Positions 9,562-17,475 of a stretch of DNA of 64,000 bases are shown here, piece by piece. The notes below the pieces were generated by a model. It had not been told where the DNA came from and ran no database searches. It saw only the letters and a list, made by a program, of their open reading frames with translations. Position 1 is the stretch's first letter. Every line of letters starts with the position of its first letter. Origin of the DNA: Pseudomonadaceae bacterium (GTDB lineage: Bacteria > Pseudomonadota > Alphaproteobacteria > UBA2136 > UBA6156); the NCBI GenBank assembly GCA_024236095.1, contig JACKLD010000015.1, positions 62,001 through 126,000 on the forward strand, written 5' to 3'. Made by a program: the position numbers and the translations under genes.

Positions 9562-9822
9562 TTATTCGACCTGATGTCCGTGTCGCTCAAGGTTCTTCTT
9601 GAGATTCCGGAACCGCCGCACCTTACGGAACGGCGGCTCTGCGCGAGGTGAGAGCGCTGAAAGCTGGGCTTCCAACGCTGCCAGTTCGGCAGCATTCTTC
9701 ATCAAGTCCAGTTTTACTGGTGTCGGCGAAACAGTCATGTGTTGGACCGCCCTTTCGGTCGGCCTCCCTAGCTTCCGCTGGGACTTACCAGCAAACGCAT
9801 TATGGCCACCCCCACCGCCCAT
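9562..9822 (-). CDS. Possible small basic protein, unknown
   Basis: A short frame upstream of dnaB whose C-terminal 58 residues (from an ATG at 9738) look protein-like: a Leu/Ala helix (MKNAAELAALEAQLSALSP) followed by a highly basic tail (RKVRRFRNLKKNLERHG). The start is uncertain; 9822, 9738 and others are possible. I recognise no family. It could be a real nucleic-acid-binding peptide or a chance frame beside the repeat patch. Confidence 0.3.
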   Translation of the reverse strand: MGGGGGHNAFAGKSQRKLGRPTERAVQHMTVSPTPVKLDLMKNAAELAALEAQLSALSPRAEPPFRKVRRFRNLKKNLERHGHQVE

Positions 9823-9891
9823 TTCAACCCCCTGCCCACAAAAAAAGCATGCAAGGGGCAAAAAAATACTGCCATGGCCATGGCAATCCCC

Positions 9892-10099
9892 CCCCCGTCA
9901 TTGCGAGGAGCACGCGCCCCGACAAAAACAGAAGCCTCTGCCGTTTCCCGCGCGCGGACGCGGCAATCCATTGCGTCATGCCATAAACCACAACCGCACT
10001 CTGCAAACCACGCCGCGCATGGATTGCGTCGTTGGGCGGCAAGAAACGATTGCGCCCTTCACCCTGACCGTGGGCCGCCCGTCCTCGCAATGACGGGGG
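9892..10099. repeat. About 208-bp palindromic repeat element (MITE-like)
   Basis: The element is bounded by an exact 18-bp terminal inverted repeat: CCCCCGTCATTGCGAGGA at 9892-9909 and its reverse complement at 10082-10099. Inside, GGCAATCCA near 9962 and TGGATTGCG near 10020 form a second inverted pair. CGTCATTGCGAG...GCAATCCA is the general pattern of short mobile palindromic repeats found in many bacteria. It contains no gene. Together with the next repeat it fills the roughly 430-bp gap between the small frame at 9562-9822 and mrp. Confidence 0.65.
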
Positions 10100-10160
10100 C
10101 TGGGTGTGCCTCGGCGCCCAGGTACAGGCACAGGATTCAGACAGGACAACGATAGCCTTT

Positions 10161-10219
10161 GTCATCCCCGCGTTACGCGTTGCGTTGGTCTCCGCTACGC
10201 CTCGACTCACAGAAATGAC
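10161..10219. repeat. Short dispersed repeat with GTCAT/ATGAC ends
   Basis: A 59-bp segment starting GTCATCCCCG and ending AGAAATGAC. Its middle, read on the minus strand, is GCGTAGCGGAGACCAAC. This core recurs with one base change at 14743-14759 and 29795-29811 on the plus strand next to broken tRNA copies. No coding sequence. Confidence 0.55.
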
Positions 10220-10251
10220 GCAGTGTGCCAGAAAGCAGATGGCGTGCGCCG

Positions 10252-11079
10252 CTACTCAATCACAATCTTCACTGGCGCAGGTGCCTGTTTTTGACGGGAA
10301 GCAAGGGCCTCCCACACGCGGGTGGCGAGGGCGCGGTACACTTCGGCGGCGGGGCTTTGCGGCGCACCCAGCACCAGCGGCTTGCCGGCGTCGGTATTTT
10401 CCCGAATCGCCACATCCAGCGGCACCTCGGCCAGCAGCGGCACCCCCAGCTTGTCGGCCATCTCCCGCGCACCGCCATGGGCGAAGACCGGCGTCTGCGT
10501 GCCGCAGTTGGGGCAGCAAAACATGCTCATGTTCTCCACAATGCCCAAAATAGGCACATTGACTTTCTTAAACATTTCCAATCCCTTGCGTGCATCAATC
10601 AAAGCAATGTCTTGAGGTGTGGAAACAATCACCGCACCGGCCAGCGCCACCTGCTGGGCCAGCGTCAACTGGGTGTCGCCGGTGCCGGGGGGCATATCAA
10701 TGACCAACACGTCCAGCGGCGCCTTGGCCGTGCCCCACGCCACCTGCCGCAGCATTTGCATCAGCGCGCTTTGCACCATCGGCCCGCGCCAGACCATCGG
10801 GGTATCTTCATCGACCATGAAGCCCATGCTCATCAGCCGCACGCCGTAGTTGACCACCGGCTCTATTATGGTGCCGTCGCTGAACGGCTCCTTGCCCGCC
10901 ACCCCCAACATGCGCGGTTGGCTGGGGCCGTACACGTCGGCATCCAGCAGGCCCACGCGCTTGCCTTGCGCCGCCAGCGCCACCGCCAAGTTCACCGCCG
11001 TGGTGCTTTTGCCCACGCCGCCCTTGCCGCTGGCCACGGCAATGATGTGCTGCACATGGGGAATGGTCACCGCCGCCAT
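10252..11079 (-). CDS. mrp: Mrp/ApbC-type P-loop ATPase, Fe-S cluster carrier
   Basis: A 275-residue Mrp/NBP35-type ATPase thought to carry [4Fe-4S] clusters to apo-proteins. The deviant Walker A SGKGGVGKST lies at residues 17-26, followed by LLDADVYGPSQPRMLG and IDMPPGTGDTQLT. The CPNC pair (in MFCCPNCG, roughly residue 195) is the cluster-binding CxxC. The N-terminal MIP18/DUF59 domain present in many Mrp proteins is absent. The ATG shares one base with the stop of the upstream secreted-protein gene (TGATG). Confidence 0.94.
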   Translation of the reverse strand: MAAVTIPHVQHIIAVASGKGGVGKSTTAVNLAVALAAQGKRVGLLDADVYGPSQPRMLGVAGKEPFSDGTIIEPVVNYGVRLMSMGFMVDEDTPMVWRGPMVQSALMQMLRQVAWGTAKAPLDVLVIDMPPGTGDTQLTLAQQVALAGAVIVSTPQDIALIDARKGLEMFKKVNVPILGIVENMSMFCCPNCGTQTPVFAHGGAREMADKLGVPLLAEVPLDVAIRENTDAGKPLVLGAPQSPAAEVYRALATRVWEALASRQKQAPAPVKIVIE

Positions 11080-11753
11080 CAACGCACCGGCTGGTAGGTG
11101 GGGGCCAGCTGCTGCTCGGGCAGCTCTTCGCTGGGCAGGCTCATGCGGAACATGGTGCCGCGCGGGGTGGGGTAAAAGCTGACGATCTGCCCCATCTCCT
11201 GCCCGCACACGCGGCCGATCCACGCCTCGCGCCAAATGGAACTGCCGTCCTTGGGGGTTTCCACCAGCTTGGTGTCACGCAACACCATGGCGGTGCAGCC
11301 GGGCTTGGCGCGCACAGCGGCCTTTTGGAAACTGGCCCACACGTCCTTGGCCAACCGCCCGTCGGTACGGCTGTCGCCGGGAGCTCCGGCTTCCACCTGC
11401 ACGCCTTTGGCGGTGGCATGGAAGCTGGCGCTGCGCGCAACCTTCTCCTTGCAGGCGGTGGTGGTGTAACGGATATGCCAGTCGCCGCGTTCAGGCATGC
11501 CGTCCAGATTGAAGGCGGGCAGCTCCATCACGTTCACCTCGTCGGCCACCAACTTGCCCAACGGACACTTGGCGGAAATCTGGCGCTGCTGATGGGCCAG
11601 CACGGTGGCCACCTGCGGCATCAGTTGTTCGCTGGCGTTGGCCAGGGCGGCCATCAGGCGTTGATCGTCTTCGGCGGCATAAGCCGCAGGAACGGCCAAC
11701 AGGGCAAGCAGGGGCAGGGTGCGCATCATGTTGCGCATGGTAGGGGCTGACAT
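11079..11753 (-). CDS. Secreted protein of unknown function
   Basis: About 224 residues. An N-terminal signal peptide (MRTLPLLALLAVPAAYA) ends just before a mature domain with several cysteines (KCPLGKL, TACKEK, KPGCTAM, RVCGQEM) that may form disulfides. The start is uncertain among ATGs at 11753, 11738 and 11729; none has a clear Shine-Dalgarno. It directly precedes and overlaps mrp, suggesting co-expression. I do not recognise the family. Confidence 0.75.
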   Translation of the reverse strand: MSAPTMRNMMRTLPLLALLAVPAAYAAEDDQRLMAALANASEQLMPQVATVLAHQQRQISAKCPLGKLVADEVNVMELPAFNLDGMPERGDWHIRYTTTACKEKVARSASFHATAKGVQVEAGAPGDSRTDGRLAKDVWASFQKAAVRAKPGCTAMVLRDTKLVETPKDGSSIWREAWIGRVCGQEMGQIVSFYPTPRGTMFRMSLPSEELPEQQLAPTYQPVR

Positions 11754-11813
11754 GGATAACGTCAAATGGGCAGTGCCTCCATAACATGTTGAAAAAATGC
11801 GCACCCCCTATTT

Positions 11814-11849
11814 ACAACTAAATGTTGTATGATATATTCATCCTACAAC
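11814..11849 (+). promoter_or_regulatory. Probable GntR auto-operator and promoter
   Basis: Three copies of a short half-site occur just upstream of the GntR gene: ACAAC (11814-11818), GTTGTA (11824-11829) and TACAAC (11844-11849), giving two overlapping inverted pairs. A TATGAT -10-like hexamer sits at 11828-11833. FadR-type regulators commonly bind TTGTA/TACAA-type dyads at their own promoter. Operator function is inferred. Confidence 0.5.
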
Positions 11850-11869
11850 CACACAAAGGAGCACGCCCC

Positions 11870-12580
11870 ATGCACATCGACGCCCAAGCCCTCCCTGCCC
11901 TGCCCGGACGCATCCGCCGCAGCAGCCATATTGCCGAGATTTTGCAAACCATGATCGGCGACGGCCGCCTGAAAGCCGGCGACCGCCTGCCCACCGAAGC
12001 CGCCTTGTGCGCCAAGTTCGGCGTCAGCCGCACCACGCTGCGGGAGGCCATTCAGATGTTGCGCAGCAACGGGCTCTTGGATGTCTCGCCCGGACGCGGC
12101 AGCTACGTGCGCCTGCCCGACATGAACACGTGCATGGAAAACATGATGCTGGCGGCCAAAGCCTATGTGGGCAACGGCCTTGCCCATGCCCTGCACTTGC
12201 GCGCTTCGCTGGCAGGCCCGTTGCTGGAGCAGGCCCTGCAAGCGCCACAAAGCAAACGGCAAGAGGTGGCCCGCCACATGCTGACCCGCGACGCCACTGC
12301 CGCCGACAACGCCGCTGCCGAAGAACAATGGCACACCGCCATTGCCGAACTGGCCGGCAACCCGTTGCAAACCCTGCTGGTCAAAAGCCTGTTGTGCCTC
12401 GAGCGCCCGCAACGCACCCGCTATTTCGGCAACATCGACAACGTGATGCGTACCATGCACCTGCAAATGCGTGTCAACAGTGCCGTCATCGACGGTGATG
12501 CCGCCATGGCCGAACGCCTGCTGACCGGCTTTCTGCGCGAAGGTTACGCCGACGCCCTGCCACGGGCCGTGGGGATGTAG
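11870..12580 (+). CDS. GntR-family transcriptional regulator (FadR/FCD type)
   Basis: A 236-residue regulator. The N-terminal winged helix (about 15-80) contains GDRLPTEAALCAKFGVSRTTLREAIQML, here cited as the landmark VSRTTLREA, followed by the wing GRGSYVRLP. The C-terminal all-helical region (about 90-230) fits an FCD ligand-binding domain but metal-binding His residues are not obvious. The start is fixed by AAAGGAG nine bases before the ATG. Its target and ligand are not evident; the flanking genes do not form an obvious regulated catabolic operon, so autoregulation is the only control the sequence suggests. Confidence 0.92.
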   Translation: MHIDAQALPALPGRIRRSSHIAEILQTMIGDGRLKAGDRLPTEAALCAKFGVSRTTLREAIQMLRSNGLLDVSPGRGSYVRLPDMNTCMENMMLAAKAYVGNGLAHALHLRASLAGPLLEQALQAPQSKRQEVARHMLTRDATAADNAAAEEQWHTAIAELAGNPLQTLLVKSLLCLERPQRTRYFGNIDNVMRTMHLQMRVNSAVIDGDAAMAERLLTGFLREGYADALPRAVGM

Positions 12581-12604
12581 GGGTTGATAGGCGGCAGCTG
12601 ACAG

Positions 12605-12626
12605 AAAGGGGCCCTGCGGCCCCTTT
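12605..12626. terminator. Bidirectional rho-independent terminator between gntR and ompA-like gene
   Basis: AAAGGGGCC, loop CTGC, GGCCCCTTT followed by T. The A/T-flanked GC stem works in both directions and lies between two convergent genes. Confidence 0.85.
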
Positions 12627-12641
12627 TCTAACAGCGCCTAT

Positions 12642-14174
12642 TTACTTGGTGGTGGCGCTGACGGTTTGCTCCACGCTTTCCACCGCGCCGGTAATGCGGT
12701 CCCACCAGCTGGGCGATGTCGGGCTGGCGGCGGCGGGCACGGCGGCCTCGCCATCTGCCTCTTTCTTGCCGAACCAGCTGCCGCTGAAGAAGCCCTTGCG
12801 CTCGCCGACAAACTCGATGCGACGGTTGGCGGCACGGCCCGAACGGGTGGCATTGTCGCCCACCGGACGGCTTTCACCGTATCCCACGCCGCTCAGACGC
12901 TCGCCCTCCACCCCACGACGACGCAGGGCGCGCACGCCGGATTCGGCGCGCTGCTCACTCAGCCACTGGTTGTACAGCGTGCTGCCGGTGCGGTCGGTGT
13001 GGCCTTCCACGGTCAGCATCAAGTCACCACAGCCTTTCATGATGGCGGCCACCTTATCGAAGGTACCGTCATACACCTTGGTCACCTTGGCGCTGTCGAA
13101 GGCGAACATCACCTTGTGAATCGCCAATTCGTCAACATCGGCACATCCCGCAGTCGTTGCGGCCTTGGCAGGCGCCTCCACCACCGGCGTCACCGTGGCG
13201 GCCAACTTGCCGGCGGCATCCTTGGTGGCCTTGGCGGCATCGCCTGCCGTGGCGGCCATGGTATCCACCGCCTTGTCGGCGGCGGCCACGGCGCCCTCCA
13301 CCGCGCCACCGGCGGTGTCGGCAGCGTCATCGGCAACATCCATGGCCTTTTTGCCTGCCGAGTTCCACCATGAGAACATGCCCTCGCCCTTGTCTTCGGC
13401 GGCAGCGGTTTCTGCCATGGCGGATTCCTCACCGGCAGCGGGCTCCACCTCGGCCACAATAACTTCGGGCTCCACCACATCCAGCGCCATGGCCGCCTTG
13501 AAGTTGGTGGGCAACGCCTTCTTGATGTTGTCTTCGGCCTGATCGGCATATTTCTCATCCAAGGCTTCGCCGCTGACCATCACTTCGGTGTTGCTGAGCG
13601 AAGCATGGGCTTTTTCCAACTGCGAGAGGTTGAACAACACGGTGCCCGCCGCACTGCGCCAGCCTTCCGGCGCGCCGGCTTCCACCACGGTCAACTTGTC
13701 GGACACGTGCTCGGCACCATAGCGGTCGACCGCCAGCTTCATCAACACCTTACGGCTGTTTTCATCAGGAATCATGCCGGAAAGCTCCACCGACTCGTCC
13801 TCTTTGGTAATGGTGAGGGTGTAGTTTTCAGGGGCCACCGGTGCGGCAGGAGCGGCCTCGGCCACGGTGATGGTGGTGGTCTCGACCGGCTTGCCGGCCA
13901 CGGTCATGGCATCCACCACTTTGGCCACGCCAAAGGTTTGCGCGGCGGCCGAGAGGGCCTTGTCGTGGGCTTCGCCATCCGGCGCGTCACCCACCACGGT
14001 CACTTCGCGACCGGCCACCTGCGCATCGGCAAACAGCAGGCCACGCTCGGCAAAGGTGGTGTTCACACGCTGCGAGATATCCTTCTCGATCTGCGGGGTC
14101 AGCCACTGCACACCGGCCACAGCCGCCCACACCACTGCCGCCAAACCCAGCAGCCACACCACAATCCGCGTCAT
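12642..14174 (-). CDS. BON-domain and OmpA-domain envelope protein
   Basis: A 510-residue inner-membrane-anchored periplasmic protein. A single N-terminal membrane span (IVVWLLGLAAVVWAAVAG) is followed by a tandem of BON-like segments (about 35-240), an Ala/Asp/Lys-rich linker with repeated ADKAVD/AAGDAAK-type units (about 270-350), and a C-terminal OmpA peptidoglycan-binding domain (about 370-480; VEGHTDRTGS and SEQRAESGVRALRRRG). This architecture resembles ArfA/OmpA-type proteins of mycobacteria and alphaproteobacteria. The ATG at 14174 is preceded by AAAGGATG. It probably tethers the inner membrane to peptidoglycan. Confidence 0.88.
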   Translation of the reverse strand: MTRIVVWLLGLAAVVWAAVAGVQWLTPQIEKDISQRVNTTFAERGLLFADAQVAGREVTVVGDAPDGEAHDKALSAAAQTFGVAKVVDAMTVAGKPVETTTITVAEAAPAAPVAPENYTLTITKEDESVELSGMIPDENSRKVLMKLAVDRYGAEHVSDKLTVVEAGAPEGWRSAAGTVLFNLSQLEKAHASLSNTEVMVSGEALDEKYADQAEDNIKKALPTNFKAAMALDVVEPEVIVAEVEPAAGEESAMAETAAAEDKGEGMFSWWNSAGKKAMDVADDAADTAGGAVEGAVAAADKAVDTMAATAGDAAKATKDAAGKLAATVTPVVEAPAKAATTAGCADVDELAIHKVMFAFDSAKVTKVYDGTFDKVAAIMKGCGDLMLTVEGHTDRTGSTLYNQWLSEQRAESGVRALRRRGVEGERLSGVGYGESRPVGDNATRSGRAANRRIEFVGERKGFFSGSWFGKKEADGEAAVPAAASPTSPSWWDRITGAVESVEQTVSATTK

Positions 14175-14338
14175 TTTGAACCCATCCTTTTGTTGGTTAT
14201 ATGTACACATAATGTACCCACGGTGTACGCCGCCCGCAAGATACGGTGCCTGCACACTAGGCAAACGGACACGCATCTTTCACACCATGTCATCCAACCC
14301 CTTGTGCCCATGGCCATATCCTTTTACAGATAACGCAC

Positions 14339-14415
14339 GTGCCCGTAGCTCAGCTGGATAGAGCAGCGGTTTTCTAAACCGCTGGTCGGGGGTTCGAGTC
14401 CCTCCGGGCACGCCA
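14339..14415 (+). tRNA. tRNA-Arg (TCT)
   Basis: A 77-nt cloverleaf: acceptor GTGCCCG pairs with CGGGCAC, anticodon loop TTTCTAA (anticodon TCT), T-arm GGTTCGAGTCC, and CCA encoded at 14413-14415. Confidence 0.97.
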
Positions 14416-14701
14416 CTCACCATGCCAACTTTTGATAGTTTGCTTGTCCACTTTATCCACGACAGCCCGCCCTCGCTTGAAGCGGCGCTGCTGCGCGCCG
14501 CCCGCTCGGCCCCACATTTATAGCACCAACGCTCAGGCGCTGGCGGGGGAGGCACCCTCCCCCATGCCCCCTCCGCAACCACCGCACTCCGTCGGGTGGA
14601 GCGGCTTTGTGCAATGTTCAGGGTTTCTTTGAGAACAAACCCCCTTGCCCTTGCCCGCCAAGCTGGCTATAAGGGGGCGGCCTTAACACGGCATCACACG
14701 T
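14416..14701. other. Intergenic region without recognisable gene
   Basis: About 285 bases between tRNA-Arg and the broken tRNA-Phe. The only structure seen is an 8-bp GC hairpin (GGGGGAGG, loop CAC, CCTCCCCC; 14545-14563) without a T-tract. No convincing reading frame was found. Confidence 0.6.
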
Positions 14702-14795
14702 GGCTTGGTAGCTCAGTTGGTAGAGCAAGGGATTGAGCCGGAGCGCAGCGGAGACCAACCGCAGCGCAGCGGAGGTAAAATCCCTCAGGGATTTT
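14702..14795 (+). pseudogene. Broken tRNA-Phe copy interrupted by dispersed repeat
   Basis: Bases 14702-14736 are identical to the first 35 nt of the intact tRNA-Phe downstream, through the 5' half of the anticodon loop. The sequence then switches to a GC-rich repeat unit (GCGCAGCGGAGACCAAC at 14743-14759 and a second GCGCAGCGGAGG), then resumes with AAAATCCCT, matching the 3' anticodon stem. There is no T-arm. AAAATCCC TCA GGGATTTT (14777-14795) forms a hairpin of its own. The copy cannot make a functional tRNA. Confidence 0.8.
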
Positions 14796-14835
14796 CTTCC
14801 CGCCTGTGGCACCGTGTTTGCAAGAGGCACGATGT

Positions 14836-14911
14836 GGCTTGGTAGCTCAGTTGGTAGAGCAAGGGATTGAAAATCCCTGTGTCGTTGGTTCGATTCCGAC
14901 CCAAGCCACCA
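14836..14911 (+). tRNA. tRNA-Phe (GAA)
   Basis: A 76-nt cloverleaf: acceptor GGCTTGG/CCAAGCC, anticodon loop TTGAAAA (anticodon GAA), T-arm GGTTCGATTCC, CCA encoded at 14909-14911. A truncated copy lies 134 bases upstream and a decayed integrase lies downstream. Confidence 0.97.
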
Positions 14912-15006
14912 TTTTCTTTTCTCCCCCTGTCCAGTCCCATCCAGAAAAATCAAGCGGCGTATGATGTTTGTGGCTTTAGCTTCTCTTGTACTGTCCAGTC
15001 CCGTCC

Positions 15007-15236
15007 ATTGACATACCCCCATTGGTGGGGAACCTTGACCAAGAGGAATACAAGGCCCTTAGTCAAAACCTCGGTCATGAACATCTGATGACCACTTACA
15101 GAGCGCCTATGGCTATATCCAACCCGAACGGCAGGTAAAGCTACTCCGGGGGATTGGACAACGTTCTCAAACCTTGGCTGGGGTAACAGATGATGAGTTA
15201 TGGGTTGAAATGTTACGGAGGAAGCAGAAGACCTAG
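15007..15236 (+). pseudogene. C-terminal remnant of a tyrosine recombinase
   Basis: Translation from 15007 gives a stretch with KALSQNLGHEHLMTTYR, the landmark of phage-type tyrosine recombinases (histidine box, then the catalytic Tyr region). Near 15107 the reading shifts by one base and continues as AYGYIQPERQVKLLRGIG and ends at TAG 15234-15236. The missing N-terminus and the frameshift show it is dead. Its position about 95 bases after tRNA-Phe suggests an old element integrated there. Two 17-bp near-identical copies of CTGTCCAGTCCCRTCCA (14927-14943, 14991-15007) lie between the tRNA and this remnant. Confidence 0.7.
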
Positions 15237-15284
15237 TGGGCCACGCTATAGCAGTTCAGTTGGATTGTGACCCAACTTCTTTTC

Positions 15285-16745
15285 TCACACCGCCGCCAAC
15301 AAACAGCCGACCCCGCCTACCAGCAGCAGCCAGCTCAGTGGGTCTTGCAAGGCGTGCATCACCGGGTCGTCGTCGGCCATGGTGCCACGGTTGGCGGCGT
15401 GCCACAAACGCCCCAGCCATGCCAACACCAACAAGCACAACAAGGCAAACCAGTCGGCGTGGGTATAGCGGGTGGCCAATTCGGCACTGTGGGCGTGCAT
15501 GGCCAGCACCGACACACCGGCAAAGCCCACTGCCAGCCCCTGCACCAACAACAACGGAAGGTCCGCAGGATGGTAAGGCCGCCGCAGCCCCGTCTGTGCC
15601 GCAGGTTCGGCATCCAGCATGCGCACCTCCACAAAGCGCTTCATCAGCATCAAGCTTTCAAACAACAGAAAACACGCCAGCAACAGCCAAACCGAAAGCC
15701 CCAGCCCGGTGGCGGCCATCCCCGCGACAATGCGCAGGGTATAAAGTCCGGCCAACAACAACACATCCACCTGCGGCCAGTACTTGAAAACCAGCGCGTA
15801 TCCCAATGACAAAGCTGCATAAACCTGTATGACATGCAACAACGGCTGCCCGCCCTGAACCGCCGCCGCCCACGCTCCCGCCAGCAACAGAGGCACCAGC
15901 AGCAACGCCGTGCCGATAGGAAAAAGCCCGGCCGCAACGGCACGTTGCTTTTTGTGCAAGTGGGCGCGGTCTTCGCTGATATCCAGCACGTCGTTGAGCA
16001 GATACATCGCACTGGAAACCAGCGACAACGCCAAAAACGCCCAGCCTGCGGCTATCAACACCGGCACATTTTGCCATGCCTGCGCGGCGATCACCGGCAG
16101 CAACACCAAGAGGTTCTTCAACCACAAATGCGGACGCAACGCCTGCCATACCGCCCAGCGGGCACGCAGCACCTTGGGCAGCACGTGCTCATGGTTGCCC
16201 AATCCCATGGCACGGCGGGTCACGCCGGTACCGGCGTTGACAATCCATGCCTTGCGCGCCACCGCCCACACCGGATGGTCGGCGTAGCTGTTGCCCGCAT
16301 AGTCAAACCCCTTTTCGCCAAAGGTTTTGACCAAGGCCGCGGCCTTGTGGCGAGCGGTCAGATTGGTGGTGTTTTCCACCGTGCCCCATACTTCCACATC
16401 CATGCCGTGGGCGGCCAAAACCTGCATCACCAGCCGTTGCGGGCTGCCGGTGGCCACCACCACGCGACGCCCCCGTGCCTGCGCCTCGCGCAGCAGGTCT
16501 GCCGTGCGTTCGTCCAGCGGCAGGTCGGGATGCCAATGCCCCAGCAGATGATCCTCCAGTACCAGCTTGGCGGCGGCACGGCCATGGCGCAGGTAGGCAA
16601 ACACCGCCAGCCACAGCAACCGCCAGTCGTGGCGCATGGCCCAAGCGATGGCCTCCCAAGTCAAATCGCTGCGGTGCAGGGTGCCGTCAAAATCCACCAC
16701 CAAGGGCACATCGGCGGCAGGCACATGGCGTTGTTTGGGGTTCAT
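15285..16745 (-). CDS. HAD-phosphatase/UbiA-prenyltransferase fusion
   Basis: A 486-residue two-domain protein. The N-terminal HAD-type domain (about 10-200) has the nucleophile motif VVDFDGTL and VVVATGSPQRLV. The C-terminal UbiA-type membrane domain (about 215-486, seven to nine predicted spans) carries the prenyl-diphosphate motif NDVLDISEDRAH, Asp-rich as in the family. This architecture resembles polyprenyl-phosphate phosphoribosyl/decaprenyl transferase-like proteins found near polysaccharide genes in alphaproteobacteria. A much longer frame exists upstream but the HAD domain starts just after the ATG at 16745. The exact acceptor is unknown. Confidence 0.85.
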   Translation of the reverse strand: MNPKQRHVPAADVPLVVDFDGTLHRSDLTWEAIAWAMRHDWRLLWLAVFAYLRHGRAAAKLVLEDHLLGHWHPDLPLDERTADLLREAQARGRRVVVATGSPQRLVMQVLAAHGMDVEVWGTVENTTNLTARHKAAALVKTFGEKGFDYAGNSYADHPVWAVARKAWIVNAGTGVTRRAMGLGNHEHVLPKVLRARWAVWQALRPHLWLKNLLVLLPVIAAQAWQNVPVLIAAGWAFLALSLVSSAMYLLNDVLDISEDRAHLHKKQRAVAAGLFPIGTALLLVPLLLAGAWAAAVQGGQPLLHVIQVYAALSLGYALVFKYWPQVDVLLLAGLYTLRIVAGMAATGLGLSVWLLLACFLLFESLMLMKRFVEVRMLDAEPAAQTGLRRPYHPADLPLLLVQGLAVGFAGVSVLAMHAHSAELATRYTHADWFALLCLLVLAWLGRLWHAANRGTMADDDPVMHALQDPLSWLLLVGGVGCLLAAV

Positions 16746-16959
16746 ACCGGAGGTATCGCGCCGCACCACTGCAAATGTCAACGCCCGCCGCCTGCCAACG
16801 TGGCGAATTGCGCCGATATTTACGCAAAATTGACGAAATGCAACCATTGGTGCCACATTGCCACGGCGGGGCATCCTATCTTGCCCAACCGGCCAAACCG
16901 CCGCCCGTTGCATGGGCGCCCCCCCTGCGCGGCTTTCGCACCAATGGTACGATGATGGC

Positions 16960-17475
16960 ATGAAATGCCTGTTTTTTGTGCTTGCCTTTACGCTCTCCGC
17001 CGCCACGGCGACAGCGCAGACGTTGACCAAGCTGAGCGATGCGCATTTCGGCACCATCGAGTTCGCCTCCAACCCTCTTTCCGGCAACATCGTGATGCAC
17101 GGCACCGGCGTCATCACCTACCCGGCCAACGCCAGCGGCAGCGGCGTGGGCACGGCAGGCGCCGTACGGATGAACGGCACGTCGGGCACCAACGCCAGCA
17201 TCCGCTGCAAGAAAAACGTCATTTTGCAACTGGCGAGAAACAATAAATTCAACCTCGATGTCCGCCTCAGCGTGGCCACGGCGCAAACCTTCGCCAACTC
17301 CACCGCCTGCAACGGGCTCAACAAAGCGATTCTCACCCGCACCCTCAACGGCACCACCGCCGATACCATTTATGCCGCCATCACCATCCCCACCTCCGGC
17401 GCGAACGTGACCCACGGCAACTATTCCACCGTCAACAGCGGCAAGCCGATGGTTATCCGGGTAATTTTCAACTGA
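16960..17475 (+). CDS. Pilin-like secreted subunit, first gene of fimbrial cluster
   Basis: A 171-residue secreted protein: signal peptide MKCLFFVLAFTLSAATATA, then a Thr/Ser/Ala/Asn-rich beta-type sequence with two cysteines (RCKK and TACNG). The C-terminus ends in an alternating strand MVIRVIFN, like those of the other two pilin candidates (VRVVYQ and LSVIYF). It resembles DUF4402-type pilins, which fits a donor-strand-complemented subunit. Its stop shares a base with the usher start (TGATG), so it is coupled to the usher; it may be a tip or minor subunit. Confidence 0.75.
   Translation: MKCLFFVLAFTLSAATATAQTLTKLSDAHFGTIEFASNPLSGNIVMHGTGVITYPANASGSGVGTAGAVRMNGTSGTNASIRCKKNVILQLARNNKFNLDVRLSVATAQTFANSTACNGLNKAILTRTLNGTTADTIYAAITIPTSGANVTHGNYSTVNSGKPMVIRVIFN

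Noticed and set aside
9892..10219. Possible CRISPR array
   Set aside because: The repeats are palindromic and nested, not regularly spaced identical repeats with unique spacers; no cas genes are near.
14416..14700. Small coding gene after tRNA-Arg
   Set aside because: Short open frames exist but have no ribosome site, biased codon use or family resemblance.
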